Positions 1 through 15,007 of a stretch of DNA of 64,000 nucleotides are shown here, piece by piece. The translations under genes were made by a program, and so were the position numbers. Positions within the stretch are counted from its first letter, which is position 1. The number at the start of each line of letters is the position of its first letter. Origin of the DNA: Phycomyces blakesleeanus NRRL 1555(-) (lineage: Eukaryota > Mucoromycota > Mucoromycetes > Mucorales > Phycomycetaceae). The notes under the pieces are model-generated. The model was not told the origin of the DNA. It did no database searches and saw only the letters and a program-made list of their open reading frames with translations. The stretch spans positions 186,001 through 250,000 of the forward strand of contig NW_017265143.1 of NCBI RefSeq assembly GCF_001638985.1, written 5' to 3'.

Positions 1-740
1 ACCTTGGCTCAAGCATATTCTATCATTATATTGCTTCATGTTGCATGTTCGCTGATGGATCATACGATAAGGCTGCCCTGGAGTTTCAGCAGATACCCAG
101 CCTAATTGAACAGAAGCGGCGTGGCGGTAGAAAAGTGTTGCGCAAGGAGCGATTTTCTGAGCGTAGAATAGAGCGTTGGATAGAAAGGGCACAGGAAATG
201 GAGCCTAGGTCGATCCTAAATGGGACTTCTCTCCGACGAGCTGTATTTCTAGAGCCTCTTTGGGAACTTATCTACCTTTGGAACGGGTTTTCGTTACTCA
301 AACCAGCTGCACTCACGGCATTGTACAATTGTATGGAGACATGCATGGTGCGACACCAGAAAATCTTGACACTATCCGAAATTGCATTATTATACTTGAT
401 GTTGGGTGTAGTGACCCGAGAATTGGGTAATTACAACTATGCAGAAGATTGTCTCCGAAAATCAATAGCACTCGAAACCAAGTTGACAGAAGATCGCTGG
501 GTGATCTCATTCTCTTACTATGAAAGTGCCATCCTTTACTGCCTTCGAGATAATATCGCAAAGGATAATCAAACCATAGACGGAACAGAACTTATTCGAA
601 TCCTCCATTGCCGCTCTATTGCTCCTCTGACAGAAAAGGACTCTTCCGGATCTAAGATGTCGGGTCAAGAAGGGATCGATTGGGGAACCAGGCTTCATAT
701 TCGCTGGCAGCTGCTACTCGAAAGACTAGAACGATCTTAA
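1..740 (+). CDS. TPR protein, TTC39/IML2 family (3' part only)
   Basis: The reading frame is open from the left edge (coding continues upstream of the ATG at 45), so this is the C-terminal part of a gene that begins outside the window. It reads about 245 residues to the stop at 738-740. Family hallmarks are the EPLWELIYLWNGF block and the C-terminal TPR pair (LMLGVVTRELGNYNYAEDCL, then FSYYESAILY), ending in a LHIRWQLLLERL-like helix as in TTC39 proteins. Yeast Iml2 of this family acts in lipid-droplet-dependent clearance of inclusion bodies. A role here is inferred only from the family. No intron is needed in the visible part. Confidence 0.75.
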   Translation, partial: LGSSIFYHYIASCCMFADGSYDKAALEFQQIPSLIEQKRRGGRKVLRKERFSERRIERWIERAQEMEPRSILNGTSLRRAVFLEPLWELIYLWNGFSLLKPAALTALYNCMETCMVRHQKILTLSEIALLYLMLGVVTRELGNYNYAEDCLRKSIALETKLTEDRWVISFSYYESAILYCLRDNIAKDNQTIDGTELIRILHCRSIAPLTEKDSSGSKMSGQEGIDWGTRLHIRWQLLLERLERS

Positions 741-3678
741 CTGTAAATGCCTTGAGCAGGAGGAGGAGGAGGAGAATGATGACGATGATAAAGAGGAGGA
801 GAAGGAAGGAGACATGACTACAATAGTATTAATATTATTTATTATTTATTTATTTATTTATTTATTTTTCACAAAGACTGTACTATTCCTGTAAGTGAGA
901 TGACAAGGGTAAATTTTGTACATTTGTATTCTGCTCCATTACTTTAATGACACATTTAAAACATGTACACAACTTTTCTGTAGATTCTATGTTTAAATAT
1001 TATGTACTTCTTTCCTTCTTTTCTTCTTTTCTTCTTTTCTTCTTTTACCCCTCCAAATAGCCAAGACAATTGGTCTTGGGTGTCTTGACAGTTTTGTCTT
1101 GTAGAGCTATTAATAATAAGAACAGTAATATTTTAATCTTATCATGTATAAATCTTGAGTTAAATAAATTGTCGAATATGTATTGGTAGCAAACAATACA
1201 AGATTTGACGCTGAGTAATTTGATAGTTTCATGACCGGCATACAAGCCGAAATTCAATGATTAATTATTATTTTTATTAGAGTAATAGATGGACTGAAAG
1301 GATAATTATATAATAATTTCTATATACAAGCTCCACAAGCACAAACATACAAATCAATGTACCTTGATGTCATTTAAAGGGTATATGAAAATTGCGTTTT
1401 ATTAGGACCAAAATCTAGACCATTTGATATTTTGATATTTTAAACCATCTTGATGATGTTGACAAAACAGAAAAAAAAAATTAATATAAAATCACATTCC
1501 ATTCCATTCGACTTTGACCTATTTCCTCACTTCTCACTAATGCAATCATTCATCTCTGCCTCATCCAAATGCTACGAAACATACGAAAACTACAATCTAC
1601 GACAAGAAGTCGCACTCTACAAGGCCAGACGTGAGTACGCTCGCCAGATTTTAAAATATACGGCAGGTCAGCTGCAACTCCTTCATGCTACCACACAAAA
1701 GTCAACATAAACACCCACCTTCCAAAGTACATCTTTACCGAGCTGGTCTATCTTCTCTGGTCCAAGTCCAAAAAAAATATATAATAATAATAATCATAAT
1801 CATAATACTCTAAATATCTCTTTTTGGATCCGCCAGGCCAAATCTTTGCGCATTTACTTCATCTTAATAGCTTGCTTTTTCTCAAGAAATACTTGTCTAA
1901 ACACTACTTTATATATATACATTAGACAAGCTACACTGTATTTCTTGCTCAATATACATTTATAATCTATCCTTCTTCTTTATTAATAAAGCAAGTAATA
2001 CCCATACCTATACCTATACATAAATAAATAAATAAAGTCTTTTGATAAATATATGTATCTGTACCCTTGAGAACGTCTTTTTATTTATTTTATTTTATTT
2101 GTGTTGGAAACACCTTGGGCATAGTCTAATCTGACAGCTGCTTTCTTATTAGCTGTGTCAACTACTTTTTATTTTTATCTTCTATCCTATCTGCTTTCCT
2201 TTTGTTTTTCCTCCCTCGATCTCTTCTTTCAAGTCGGTTGTAATTTGAATAAATAAGTCATCCCTGAGTTTGTGGGATAAGCGTGTAACCACTTGTATTT
2301 TAGTTAAATCTATGACAAAGAATAAAGGGCTATAAAGAAATCGACTCATTACTATCACAAGATTATTCTTTTTCGGCTACAGGCCCTCTACTACAGGTAT
2401 CGCTTCATATTTATGCTTGAATTGAGGTAATTGGACAAAGCAGAATTAAGAGTTTTTGGTATATATATGTGTATTAAAAGTAATTCATGCCCTTGATAGA
2501 ACCAAATCATATTAGTAATCCATTCGAACGATAGTAATAATGGATATATGTCTGGCTTACTATTGAGGTTGTCGAAAATGGTGTCCAGAATCTTTGTGAT
2601 GGGGAGTTTGCATCGTTTTGCCCTAGTAATATTTACATAATAAATGCGAAATTAGCATCTTGTATTTAACCATTAATCCTAATTCGCCCTCCAAAAAAGA
2701 AAAATGAGGGAGAAATTTGTTGTTTAAATAGGTAATAGGAACTATTATTCCTTACATGCATTATCAAGCTTCGTATCTTGGTTTTGAATCATCCTATTTT
2801 GAAGATGGGAATTTATATTGACCAAAGAGGTGTTTTCTTCTAAACATAGCTTTCCTGGTATTCGAACGCAGTCCTCTTTACTATTATTATTATTATTTTT
2901 TGAATCCTTCCAAGTCAAGTTACTTGATCATATATTATTATCTTTGGCTATTCGACCATAAATACTGCCCTGTAATGAGTAAAGCTGGATCGAGGCCTTT
3001 CGTTTGCTTGGAAATGAGCGCATCAAAAAAATTGTTACTTTTATTTTATTTTATTTTATTTTAGTTATTACGTTGTTCCTTATGTTTCATAACTACTCCA
3101 TCTAACCTTAGGTATATGTTTTACAGAAAATACCTTGTGAAAAATATTCTGTTTGTTTTGTTGATAGATTATTGGATCTCTCGTCATATTTCTGGTCTTA
3201 CTATTAGTATTAGTATTATTATTATTTTGATCACGAGAACTAACAAGTTACAAGACATTGTTCCATCTAAACTTGAAACTCATTTTAGGAAACCCTTCTT
3301 TCTGTTTAAAGAAGAGTCGAGGCATTCAAAATATACAATATACTACGAGTGAAAACGTCATGTACAACGAAGAAAATGATAAAACCATCAATTCTAATAA
3401 TCTCAAAAATAAAGGTAAAAATACAATACAGTACAATACAATATTTTGAATTCTAATAGAATATAATCCCAAACTCGCCTAGAAAGAATGCGCATAAGAA
3501 AAAAGAAAACAGCGTATTTGATCTACAAAGCACCATCAAATAATCGTACTTGTTTTTTTTGGTTTTTTTGGTTTTTAAGCAGCCTGATGTAAAGATGACT
3601 ATTTTACAATCTCTTGTCCACCCTTGATTGTTCTCTTCTGCGTTCCTTTATTTTTATTTTATTTATTTTTTACACAAG

Positions 3679-3709
<31 letters not shown>

Positions 3710-3722
3710 CTTTATTATTATC
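741..3722. other. Intergenic, AT-rich; simple repeats
   Basis: About 3 kb between the TPR gene and the 3' end of SNF1. It holds TTTA/TTTTA and TTCTTTTC tracts (about 840-870, 1010-1045, 3040-3062, 3650-3720) and scattered short ORFs without family features. The only ORF worth naming is the small one at 1450-1710. I see no RNA gene or transposon end. Confidence 0.6.
1450..1710 (+). CDS. Possible small ORF, unknown
   Basis: An 86-codon ORF, or 56 codons if the internal ATG at 1540 is used. The second half is charged and helix-prone (RQEVALYKARREYARQILK), unlike the low-complexity shadow ORFs around it. No family is recognised and no flanking exon with good splice sites was found. It may be a genuine short protein or chance. 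Confidence 0.25.
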   Translation: MMMLTKQKKKINIKSHSIPFDFDLFPHFSLMQSFISASSKCYETYENYNLRQEVALYKARREYARQILKYTAGQLQLLHATTQKST

Positions 3723-6836
<3,114 letters not shown>

Positions 6837-7152
6837 CTAAAGGGTGAAACGTCACTGCACAACTGGTGCAGAACAGCAGGAACTCTTTGGTCTTGGGATC
6901 CACAGACTTCTTTTTTGGAATAAAAACGATTTTTTATAGATAAATATTAAATTAAAACATCTCCAAAATATTACGTTTGAACTCCAAAGTATATTTGATC
7001 TCTTGGTGGGGTACAATTTATTATCCATAAATTTAAAGCGATTGTTGTTTAGAGACCGAAAGCAATTATCATATAAACAGTATATTTATATACATGTATT
7101 TATTTATTTATTTATGAATGTGTGTATACATATATATCTTGATCTAGATACT

Positions 7153-7938
7153 TTACTCAGGAGGAGAGATTGATTTCCATACATATTTGGTGAGGTATTG
7201 AGCAGAGTAGCCTTTCATGGGATATGTGTAAACGCGGCTCTGATCGTCAGAAGCTAAATGGTCCAGGAGATAAGGCTATAACACCTCTTGCATATATTAG
7301 TATAAACTTACTTAATTGAACGCCGGTTATTGTCCCATCTTTTTTCATCATTGTCTGTACACCAAGACCCCGATAAATTCCAAGACCAAGTCTAGTTTTT
7401 TAAAATATATAATATATAATATATAATGATGAGCAATCAGAATTTTTGATCTTACACAAACAAACTTACGCTTCTATATCCAATTCATTTGTAGCTTCAA
7501 CGGTTTTGTTAAGCTCTTCGAGCTCTTTCTCTAGCAATTTCTTCTCGTTCTCCATTTCTTCATACTCTCTTTCAGTATCTGAGAACTTGTTTTTCCAATT
7601 GTCTTTTTCAATCTTCTTTTCAAGTACTGTGCAGGATTTAACTACTGCGTCGAATTCTTGTTTCAATTCCTCTTCTTGTTGTATTAAGCTCTCAAGTTCA
7701 TATTCATCGTCTATTAAAGACATTAGCTCAGCATGTACATTAGAATCTAATTCACCACAGTTAATTTACCCCTTAAGCAATCATCCATGATTTTCTTTCG
7801 AGCATCAAGCTGTTCTGTGGCATCGTGTGCATAAATTCTTCCATCTGCAGCCTTTTTTTCAATGGTTGTAGCATTCAACTTTTCCATCCCTCTATCGATT
7901 TCATCAAGTAGATCTTCAAGCTTCTCATGGGTAGACAT
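7153..7938 (-). CDS. SPC24: Kinetochore NDC80-complex subunit Spc24
   Basis: Four exons: 7938-7770, 7710-7470, 7391-7312, 7253-7153, giving 196 aa. Residues about 1-130 are a heptad-rich coiled coil (DEIDRGMEKLNATTIEKK, QQEEELKQEFDAVVKSC, EREYEEMENEKKLLEKELEE). The end is a small globular domain with IYRGLGVQ, DGTITGVQL and YLTKYVWKSISPPE, matching the Spc24 C-terminal fold (compare the human ending with DYLWSL). Spc24 pairs with Spc25 to tie the Ndc80 rod to the inner kinetochore. Intron 1 is modelled as 59 nt with a GCTAAT branch-like site. An alternative acceptor 36 nt upstream is also in frame and would add 12 residues, but leaves a 23-nt intron, so I rejected it. Its 5' end faces YTM1 across about 600 bp. 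Confidence 0.8.
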
Positions 7939-8421
7939 TCTATATTATTATTATTTTGGTTTGACTCTATTAAAACACAATCTAACTTTCTTTTTTTTAA
8001 CATTGAAAAGTGTTCCACATTTGCAAATTGACGTAACACAAATAAGAAGTTGCAAGTCACAAAGAAGTGTGTCTGTGCAGGACTCCTTTAAAAAAAAAGA
8101 AGGACTTTATGAAGTAATAAATATCCAAAGTAAATACGGGGTATTAGTTATTATTTAGGCGAATTGGATTAAATTTGAGTTGAGCCGGATACACTTCCTT
8201 ATTCTATTATTTATCTAATTTTATTTTATTTATTAGTTCTGTTAAAAAAAAATTAGATGAATCAGAAACGTTGAATTAATAGTCTTGAGAAACACAGGTC
8301 TTCAAAGCATCAAACTATAGTAGTAGAAAATAAGTAGGTATATATTCTAAATTTCTATACTTGTATAATATTATAAGAAAGCTTCCTCGTTCCTTTAGAA
8401 AACAGAATAATACGGACAACA

Positions 8422-8549
8422 ATGCAAGAAAGACCAGAAGCTGACGGTCACAGCAGCAGTCAAGCCACCAAGCCGCTCTACGAAAAAAAAAAGGTAAAAC
8501 TTAAGTTAATCGCTTTACACTGCCACGATCTACTAGAAAATGTCTACTG
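8422..8549 (+). promoter_or_regulatory. Upstream ORF / optional leader exon of YTM1
   Basis: An ATG at 8422 opens a frame reading MQERPEADGHSSSQATKPLY. If unspliced it ends at a TGA (8547-8549) that overlaps the YTM1 start at 8540 in another frame. If the candidate 43-nt intron 8494-8536 (AAG|GTAAAA ... CTACTAG) is removed, the leader joins YTM1 in frame and adds 25 residues. The intron is shorter than any other in the window, so this is tentative. Confidence 0.35.
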
Positions 8550-10662
8550 AACAGGAACAAGTTCAAGTTCGTTTTGTCACCAAGCAAGAAAAATACGCCA
8601 TCAGCGATGCAGCAATTCTCGTACCTGCAAACTTCAAGCGTTATGGTCTCTCTGAGATCGTGAACAACTTACTTAACCATGGTGCGCAAAATAAAGAGAG
8701 AGAGAAAAAAATAAGCTTACAAATATCGAATTTTCTCCCCCTTACTTTTCATCGATCCTTGTTACTTAAATTTACCCTTTTTTTTTCTTTAGAAAAACCT
8801 ACTCCTTTTGACTTCTTGATCGATGGCGAAATCCTCCGCACCAGCATTGCTGATTACCTCTTCAGCAAAAGTCTCTCAACTGTAAGAAAGAAAGAACGAA
8901 AAGAACAAGAGCAACGGACGAAAAAAAAAGCTCAACTAGTTTGAAAATCAATACTAAGATTACTTTGTAAATACTCTTCGTTTCTGGCTTTTTTTTTTCT
9001 TTTGTACAGGAAAATATTATTACCATTGAGTATGTCGAGTCCATGCTTCCTCCTACACCTCTTACAGCTTACCAGCACGATGACTGGATTAGCTCAGTAA
9101 AAGGTCGCAATGGGTAAGGCACAGTTGATTGTTGATGCGAAACAACATAGCCCTCAATGAAGAATGATATTATATAGTCTGTTCTTAACCGGATCCTACG
9201 ACAACAACGTACGACTTTGGAATACTTCGGGTGAATGCATTGCCACCTTGACTGGACATTCCGACTCGGTCAAGAGTGTCGCATTTGGATCTGTTGATAG
9301 TAAGTAGAAGAGAGAATTCCGTTCAAAATGAAAAGATATATGTGTGTGTGTTTGTACGTATTGGAGATACTTAGGTAACAGCTTTATCTTTATCTTTTCT
9401 TCTTTAGATTCTCTCGTTCACGCATACTCCGGATCTCTCGATTACAGCTTGCTCGGATGGGAGGTTAGTAGACTTTATTCCATTTTATTCTGGGGGATAG
9501 TTTGACAGAATGCTTGGGCAGTAGAACTAATGAACTGGAATCTTGCTAGTACTCTACTGAAAACGACACATCGCGCATTCGTTACGAGTGCAAGGGACAC
9601 AAAGCTGCTATTGAGTCCGTAGCCGTCGATTCCACCAACACATATGTAAGGTTTGAAATAGTTGTTACACTAAAATAATATATATATAAACAACAAGTTC
9701 TGAACAATTCATCTATAGATTGCATCTGCATCTGCAGACAGCACTATCAAGGTTTGGTTAGCAGTAGAGCCAGTGGAAGATGAGCCTGCTTTGGAGGAGT
9801 CTGCACCAAAGAAGAGAAAGAAGACTGAAAAGAAGAGCGATAGAAAGATTAAGGTACAGGGTGTAATTGACAAAATAAGTTTTTGGACTGTAAAATATTT
9901 ATGCTATTATTTCTTGACAGACTAGAGCTATGACACTTGAGGGACATGTCGGCTCCGTGAATTCTGTCGTATTCGATGGTAATGATTCAAACATTGTATA
10001 CAGTGCAGGCTGGGATCATTCTATTCGTTCATGGGATGTTGAGCAGCAGGTTAACTTGGTTACAAAGGTAAGAGAGGATAAGAAGAAGAAGGCAAAAAAG
10101 ATATCTATATATTGGATCGCCGTGTAATTTAAGATTTTAATGCGATTTGCTTTGTTTTGTTTGGAAAATAGAACTGTGAAAAGGTCGTATTGGATGTAGA
10201 CTACTCTTCCCACTCAAAGTTGGCTGCCACCGGTCATGCTGATAACATCATTCGTTTATGGGATCCTCGGTCAGACGGTAAGAACGCCTGTCTTTTTGTA
10301 TTTTATTTTATTTTATTGGTTGTTGAAATCATAGTTTGTTTGTTTCGATGAGGAGGATAAAGAGACTTAAATATCGTTTAATACTTTTTCTAGACGGAAC
10401 AAATGTCAAATTGGCACTTCGTGGCCACTCTGCCTGGGTATCATCAGTATCTTGGTCCTCTACCTCCGAGTACACACTTTGCTCCGGTTCTTATGATTCC
10501 ACTGTGCGTATCTGGGATATCAGAAGCAAGGGCCCTCTTTACACTATTGAGGCTGAAGACCCTTCAAAGAAAGAGAAGGTGTTTAGTGTTCATTGGGATG
10601 GTGAGAGAGTATTGAGTGGTGGTGAGGATAAGAAGCTTAGATTATATCAGGCCAAGGTATAG
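8540..10662 (+). CDS. YTM1: Ribosome-biogenesis WD40 protein Ytm1/WDR12
   Basis: Ten exons: 8540-8681, 8793-8881, 9010-9113, 9178-9299, 9408-9463, 9550-9645, 9719-9853, 9921-10067, 10172-10277, 10394-10662. All are GT-AG and in phase, giving 421 aa. The N-terminal NLE domain (about 7-75, VQVRFVTKQEKYAISDAAI to FDFLIDGEILRTSIADYL) contacts the Rea1/Mdn1 AAA-ATPase in the family. It is followed by TAYQHDDWISSVKGRNG and WD40 repeats (TGSYDNNVRLWNTSG, TGHSDSVKSVAFG, ASADSTIKVWLA, EGHVGSVNSVVFDG, AGWDHSIRSWD, TGHADNIIRLWDPR, RGHSAWVSSVSWS, GSYDSTVRIWDIRS). A lysine-rich insertion (KKRKKTEKKSDRKIK) in exon 7 is likely a nuclear signal. Ytm1 acts with Nop7/Pes1 and Erb1/Bop1 in 27S pre-rRNA processing. 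An in-frame upstream exon may extend the N terminus (see 8422-8549). Confidence 0.95.
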
Positions 10663-11401
10663 AGGCTATTAAGAAAAATAAAATATGAACTTGCATGTAC
10701 TTTAAATATTACCCAATTTATGTACACTTTTTGAGAAGACTAAGAAAGTACAAAAATACTGTATTTGTACCATTTGAACAACCCTATTATTATACAATAA
10801 ATACTTGCTAGCTCATACAGATTTATATATATATATATATATCTTATTATTTAGTAAATATACACCTTTTTACTGTTAAATGTTGTAATAAATTAATATA
10901 AAAATACAAGTATCAAATACATACAAGACATCCATTCTTTATAATATTCAGATAAATATTATTTTTTCAAACCGCTTTTGAATAATATACCCTTATTGAA
11001 AATAAATAAGTAAAAGGCTTATTTATCTTCCCTTTCTAATACAATTAGCTAAATTATAATTCTGCTTAGAGTCTGTTGTTATTGATCTGGTTTTTTCTTC
11101 CAATACTATAAAGCAGACAATATTAATAAACCACACTGAGAATCATAAACGAGAATAAATAAAATTTAAAGTAAAATAGAATGATAGATAAAGTTTATCA
11201 AATAAAACATTGTTTTATTTTATATATCTTCTAAACATACTCAAGTGTTATAATTTTTAGTTTTCGCTTCTATTCAACTTCTTTTGAAAACAAAAGGAAA
11301 TCACTTCTCCCGTCATCCTCAAAAGAAAAAATGTGTAAAGGGTATCTTGATTGGCTAACAAAAATTCAGGCAGAACAATTCAGAAAAAATACAAAATATT
11401 G
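10663..11401. other. Intergenic, AT-rich
   Basis: AT-rich 3' flank of YTM1, with an AATAAA-like motif about 10676 and a TA dinucleotide tract about 10827-10842. No gene is seen before the tRNA. Confidence 0.6.
11384..11389 (-). terminator. Pol III terminator of tRNA-iMet
   Basis: A run of six T on the minus strand lies 13 nt past the tRNA 3' end, the usual RNA polymerase III stop. Confidence 0.7.
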
Positions 11402-11409
11402 TAGCTGAA

Positions 11410-11449
<40 letters not shown>

Positions 11450-11473
11450 GCGCTTCCTCTGCGCTATTCAGCT
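11402..11473 (-). tRNA. tRNA-iMet-CAT: Initiator tRNA-Met (anticodon CAT)
   Basis: The minus strand folds as a 72-nt cloverleaf. The 7-bp acceptor stem is AGCTGAA/TTCAGCT, the anticodon stem TTGGG/CCCAA encloses loop CCCATAA, and the T stem is GGAGG/CCTCC. Initiator marks are A1:T72, three consecutive G:C pairs below the anticodon loop, and T loop ATCGAAA beginning with A54 instead of the usual T. There is no intron. Confidence 0.95.
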
Positions 11474-11763
11474 CTGATATATTAATTACGATTATTAGTT
11501 TTAATATGAGCTTTAAAAATTAAAACAAGTTCACGCCGGACTTTTCTGAACTTGTCTGATATGTTTAGCATAGTTTAATATAATTTGCTGGACAATGACT
11601 AGTTTTCTTTTTCTTTTTCTGTTATAGGTAAGTATAAGAACATTAAGATATATTATAAAGGATTATAAATTTAAAAATATCATATAGCTTATAAGAAAAC
11701 AAAGTATAAATGAGAAGTATAGTAAGCTTTTATTTTATTTTATTAAAAGAAAAAATAATATAA

Positions 11764-12681
11764 TAGGGGTTTCACCAGCTTTGTATGTTGACTGTTGGAT
11801 ATAGTGGTTGTTGTAAATGAGTATTGGCTACTGCTGTAATTGAGAATAAGTCTGAAGGAAATAATATAAGGCCTCAGCTATTCCAGTCAAAGGTGTCTAC
11901 CGATTACTTTATTATTTAACACACAGGTTTAGCATGCATGATAGTGATTATATTTCATATGATGATATCACCATAATATGGGATACATCAGTGAATTATT
12001 ATAAGCATAATTATAACTCATAAACACATTTACTTTCGATGTTAATACTTCATTGGGACTACACACATTTATATAATTAATCATACATTAATTATCCCAA
12101 GATCACGTTGCTCTGATTAAGGCTCAGATAGGATCGATTACCTGACCCCAGTCATATAATTTTCCCAATCCAAAACAATATAAATAGCAGTAGTAGTTCA
12201 GTGTAGGAACCTGATCAAACTTTGATATAAAATCCTTTCTCAATAAACAAAACCTACACAAGTTCTCACGAATCTTCGTTCCTAATCTCAAATCTTCAAT
12301 TCTTCCTCTTAAAAACTTCTTCAACTTCAACCACCACAACAATACGCTTGATTAGAGTACCCATAAATATAGTGCCTGTACCCAAATTCCTCACAAGTAA
12401 GTTAGACTTCTATAATTTGGTATCAAGATAACTACTTTTATATAGATTAATTATGTTTTATTTTTGACTTTGCTTCTATATGAACTTTGCCATCAATTGT
12501 ATATAAAGTACAAAATTTATAAAATTTTGGCTAAGTCACAACATCTAAAGTATTGAACTATTTTTTTAGATGCTTGGATGCTCATTTTTCATTTTTTGAA
12601 GATTCATTATAGCCAATCATTTTCCGAATTAAACTACCGCTATATCCAACAGTCAACATTCAAAGCTGGTGAAACTCCCTA
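11764..12681. mobile_element. TIR-bounded element split by an LTR
   Basis: Imperfect terminal inverted repeats of about 45 bp, 11764-11808 and 12636-12681, share GTTTCACCAGCTTTG and GTTGACTGTTGGATATAG. Outer ends read TAGGGG and CTCCCTA, compatible with TA target-site use. The left arm runs directly into an LTR (11809-12341), and about 295 bp of AT-rich sequence separates the LTR from the right arm. No transposase ORF is present, so this is a non-autonomous or gutted element. Confidence 0.65.
11809..12341 (+). mobile_element. Solo LTR, same family as the LTR at 62142
   Basis: It begins TGTTGTAAATGAGTATTG and ends CCACAACA, giving TGTTGT/ACAACA tips. Blocks shared with 62142-62772 are GAATGAGTATTG-like, AGCTATTCCAGTCAAA and CCTACACAAGTTCTCACGAA, in the same order and orientation. 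No internal retrotransposon sequence follows, and no clear 5-bp target duplication is visible (GTGGT left, ATACG right). It therefore looks like an old solo LTR or a rearranged remnant. Confidence 0.75.
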
Positions 12682-13626
12682 ATATAGCTATTATTTATTA
12701 ATATAAAGTTATATATTAATATTATTATAGATATAAAAGTGGTAGTTCTACCAAAAATAAATATATAACTGCTATTAATTTTCAAAAAACTACTATTTGT
12801 TTATCTTTTAATAAAATAGTAATATAATTAGTAGTAATTTATAAAAGTAATATAAAGTTTTTTATTTATATTTATATGATAGTCTTAATATTATAGAAAG
12901 CATTTATAAGTTGGAATAGCTGTTTTAGCTATTAAAGTATATATTTTATTTTGTATTAAAAAATAATGATATTTATTTAAATTAATTATCAATCAAATTT
13001 ATAAATAAAATAGATGTATAATTTCTATAATTTTATTACATTTAAAAAACTTATAATAATATAGAATACATAGAATATATAAAAATGAAATATTAAAAAA
13101 TAATAGTAAAATAAAAAGATTCTCTTTGTTTTTAAATGAAACAGAGTAAATTTTTTTTTTTTTTTTTAAAAAAAAACCATTAATAATATTCTTATATTAT
13201 TATATTTTCTTTGAAAGTTATTTTATTATATGTAGATATACACTTGTTGTACTGAATTAATAAGTATTTTTTTTAACATTCATATTTTTATAAAAGTTAG
13301 TAAAAAAAATATAAAGGTCATATAAGCTATATCAAAATATTCAGAATATATAAAATACAATTATAATAAAAGTCTTTTGTTGTATACAGTTTGCAGTAGC
13401 TGAAAAAATACTTTTTTTTTCTACAATTTGCCAATAGACAGATTTGTTAACAATATTTTTTTGGTATAATTCAATTCAATTCAATTTAATTAGTACCTAT
13501 TTAATATAATAGAAAATAAAGAGCTATTTTAGTATGGCAAAGGAAAAGCAAGAGAATGTATCAGTATTAAACACAGCAGAGCGACAAAAAGAGTGTAAAA
13601 AAAAAGAACAAATCGCAGTCATTTTT

Positions 13627-13745
13627 AAAAAAAAGTGGTAACTGTGCCTCTAATCGCGCTATACTGAGTCATATCTGCCATTTTATTAGCTTGTAAAACA
13701 CGGGTAGTTATGCTACCAAAGTGGTAACATACTACCACTTTTTTT
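13627..13745. repeat. Small inverted repeat (MITE- or hairpin-like)
   Basis: AAAAAAAAGTGGTA at 13627-13640 is mirrored by TACCACTTTTTTT at 13733-13745. An inner AGTGGTAACATACTACCACT palindrome lies at 13720-13739. The element is about 119 bp with no coding capacity. It may be a miniature transposon or a chance hairpin. Confidence 0.45.
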
Positions 13746-14906
13746 ATCCAAGCTATAGTCGATATATAAATTGGAAAAATGCAAATAAGAAATGTACAAT
13801 CAGACCTTTTCTGTGTTATTATAAACTTACATTTCTCTATAAAGTGTTTTTGCTTTAATAGCATTGGCTTAGCAGAGAAAATAGAAGATTATGACTTGGT
13901 CACAAACTTGATTAAGAGATTGCGAAAGAAAAAAAACCGATAGACGCTAATAAATATTGGAGAGTTAATGTTACTGTTAAGTCGTCTCTCCTTTCTAAGA
14001 CACTAGGTCTATGTTTTAGACTGAAAATCCGAGTCGACAAAGGTTTCTAATAAATATCGGTTTTTATATCTAGATCAAACGTATATTTAGTTTATTAGAG
14101 ATAATTCTAGATATACGCACTTGATATAACATATAGAATTAGGTTTATTCTACATATTATAGATAACAACAGGCTTATTGTCTTAAAGGCCGGTCTTTAA
14201 GTTAAAATCTTTGTCAATTAGAGAGCGAGAAAGAAGAACCGGTTTAGGGACTAGATAAAAAATAATACTACTTTTTTTTAAAATGTCATCGATTTTAAAC
14301 ACTCGCATAAAAATGTAAGCTAGAAAAAAACTAGATTTTATGTGTATTAGAATATAAAGTCTAATTCAATTAATTTTATAGTATAATACATACAGGTATA
14401 GGCCGTGTTCATATTCATAGTCATAGCTTGTACTTGTTGTATTTTATTGAAATTAAAGTCTATAAAATATAGAGTGAATACTACAATCTATTCCAAAGTA
14501 TAAACGATGTTCCTAAACCCAAAATATGGTTATTTCTTTTTTCTGGCAAAGAAAATGATTTTCTTGTATCTTAATTTTAAAAAAAAATATGCGCAAAATT
14601 TTGTACTGGCGTCATACCGTTCATTTAGATTTGTATATATTCATATCACACACGTATATGACTTCTTTTTTTCTTTCTTTATAATTGTTCTACGTCAGGG
14701 TCAATAGATCTCCTTGTCGTTGTGCATTAAGAATGGCGCTCTTTTTCTTTTCTTTTATTTTTTTATGTGTATAAATATTTTAGCTTTAGCCTTGTGTGGG
14801 AAGTAGATAACCGGAGTTTGGTTTATTGACCAAGAAATGATATCAATGGATAGGAAAAGGTAAGTCTCATTGGAATGACGACAATTACTAGCATCTTTCA
14901 GTCCCC

Positions 14907-14912
14907 TATAAA
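14907..14912 (+). promoter_or_regulatory. TATA box of the 80-aa gene
   Basis: CCCCTATAAAAG sits about 100 bp upstream of the ATG at 15008, a textbook fungal TATA position. It fits the strongly biased codon choice of the gene. Confidence 0.55.
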
Positions 14913-15007
14913 AGTACATACAGGATACGATTGTTTGAAGCAGACACAAAAACCCCATACTCCTTCTACCACACTTTATTCAATCCAAAAACCCCAAACA
15001 ATCAAAC

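Larger units (their letters stand above)
12682..15007. other. Extremely AT-rich gene-free stretch
   Basis: Long A/T tracts (including T18-A9 about 13150-13178) and no credible ORF. The only structured piece is the inverted repeat at 13627-13745. The last 100 bp are the promoter of the 80-aa gene. Confidence 0.6.

Noticed and set aside
3660..3722. CRISPR-like spacing in TTA/ATT repeats
   Set aside because: Plain trinucleotide microsatellite; no unique spacers, and the host is eukaryotic.
7747..7770. In-frame 23-nt intron option in SPC24 (acceptor GAATTAG)
   Set aside because: It preserves frame and adds 12 residues, but 23 nt is too short for splicing. The 59-nt alternative has a branch-like GCTAAT and is also in frame.
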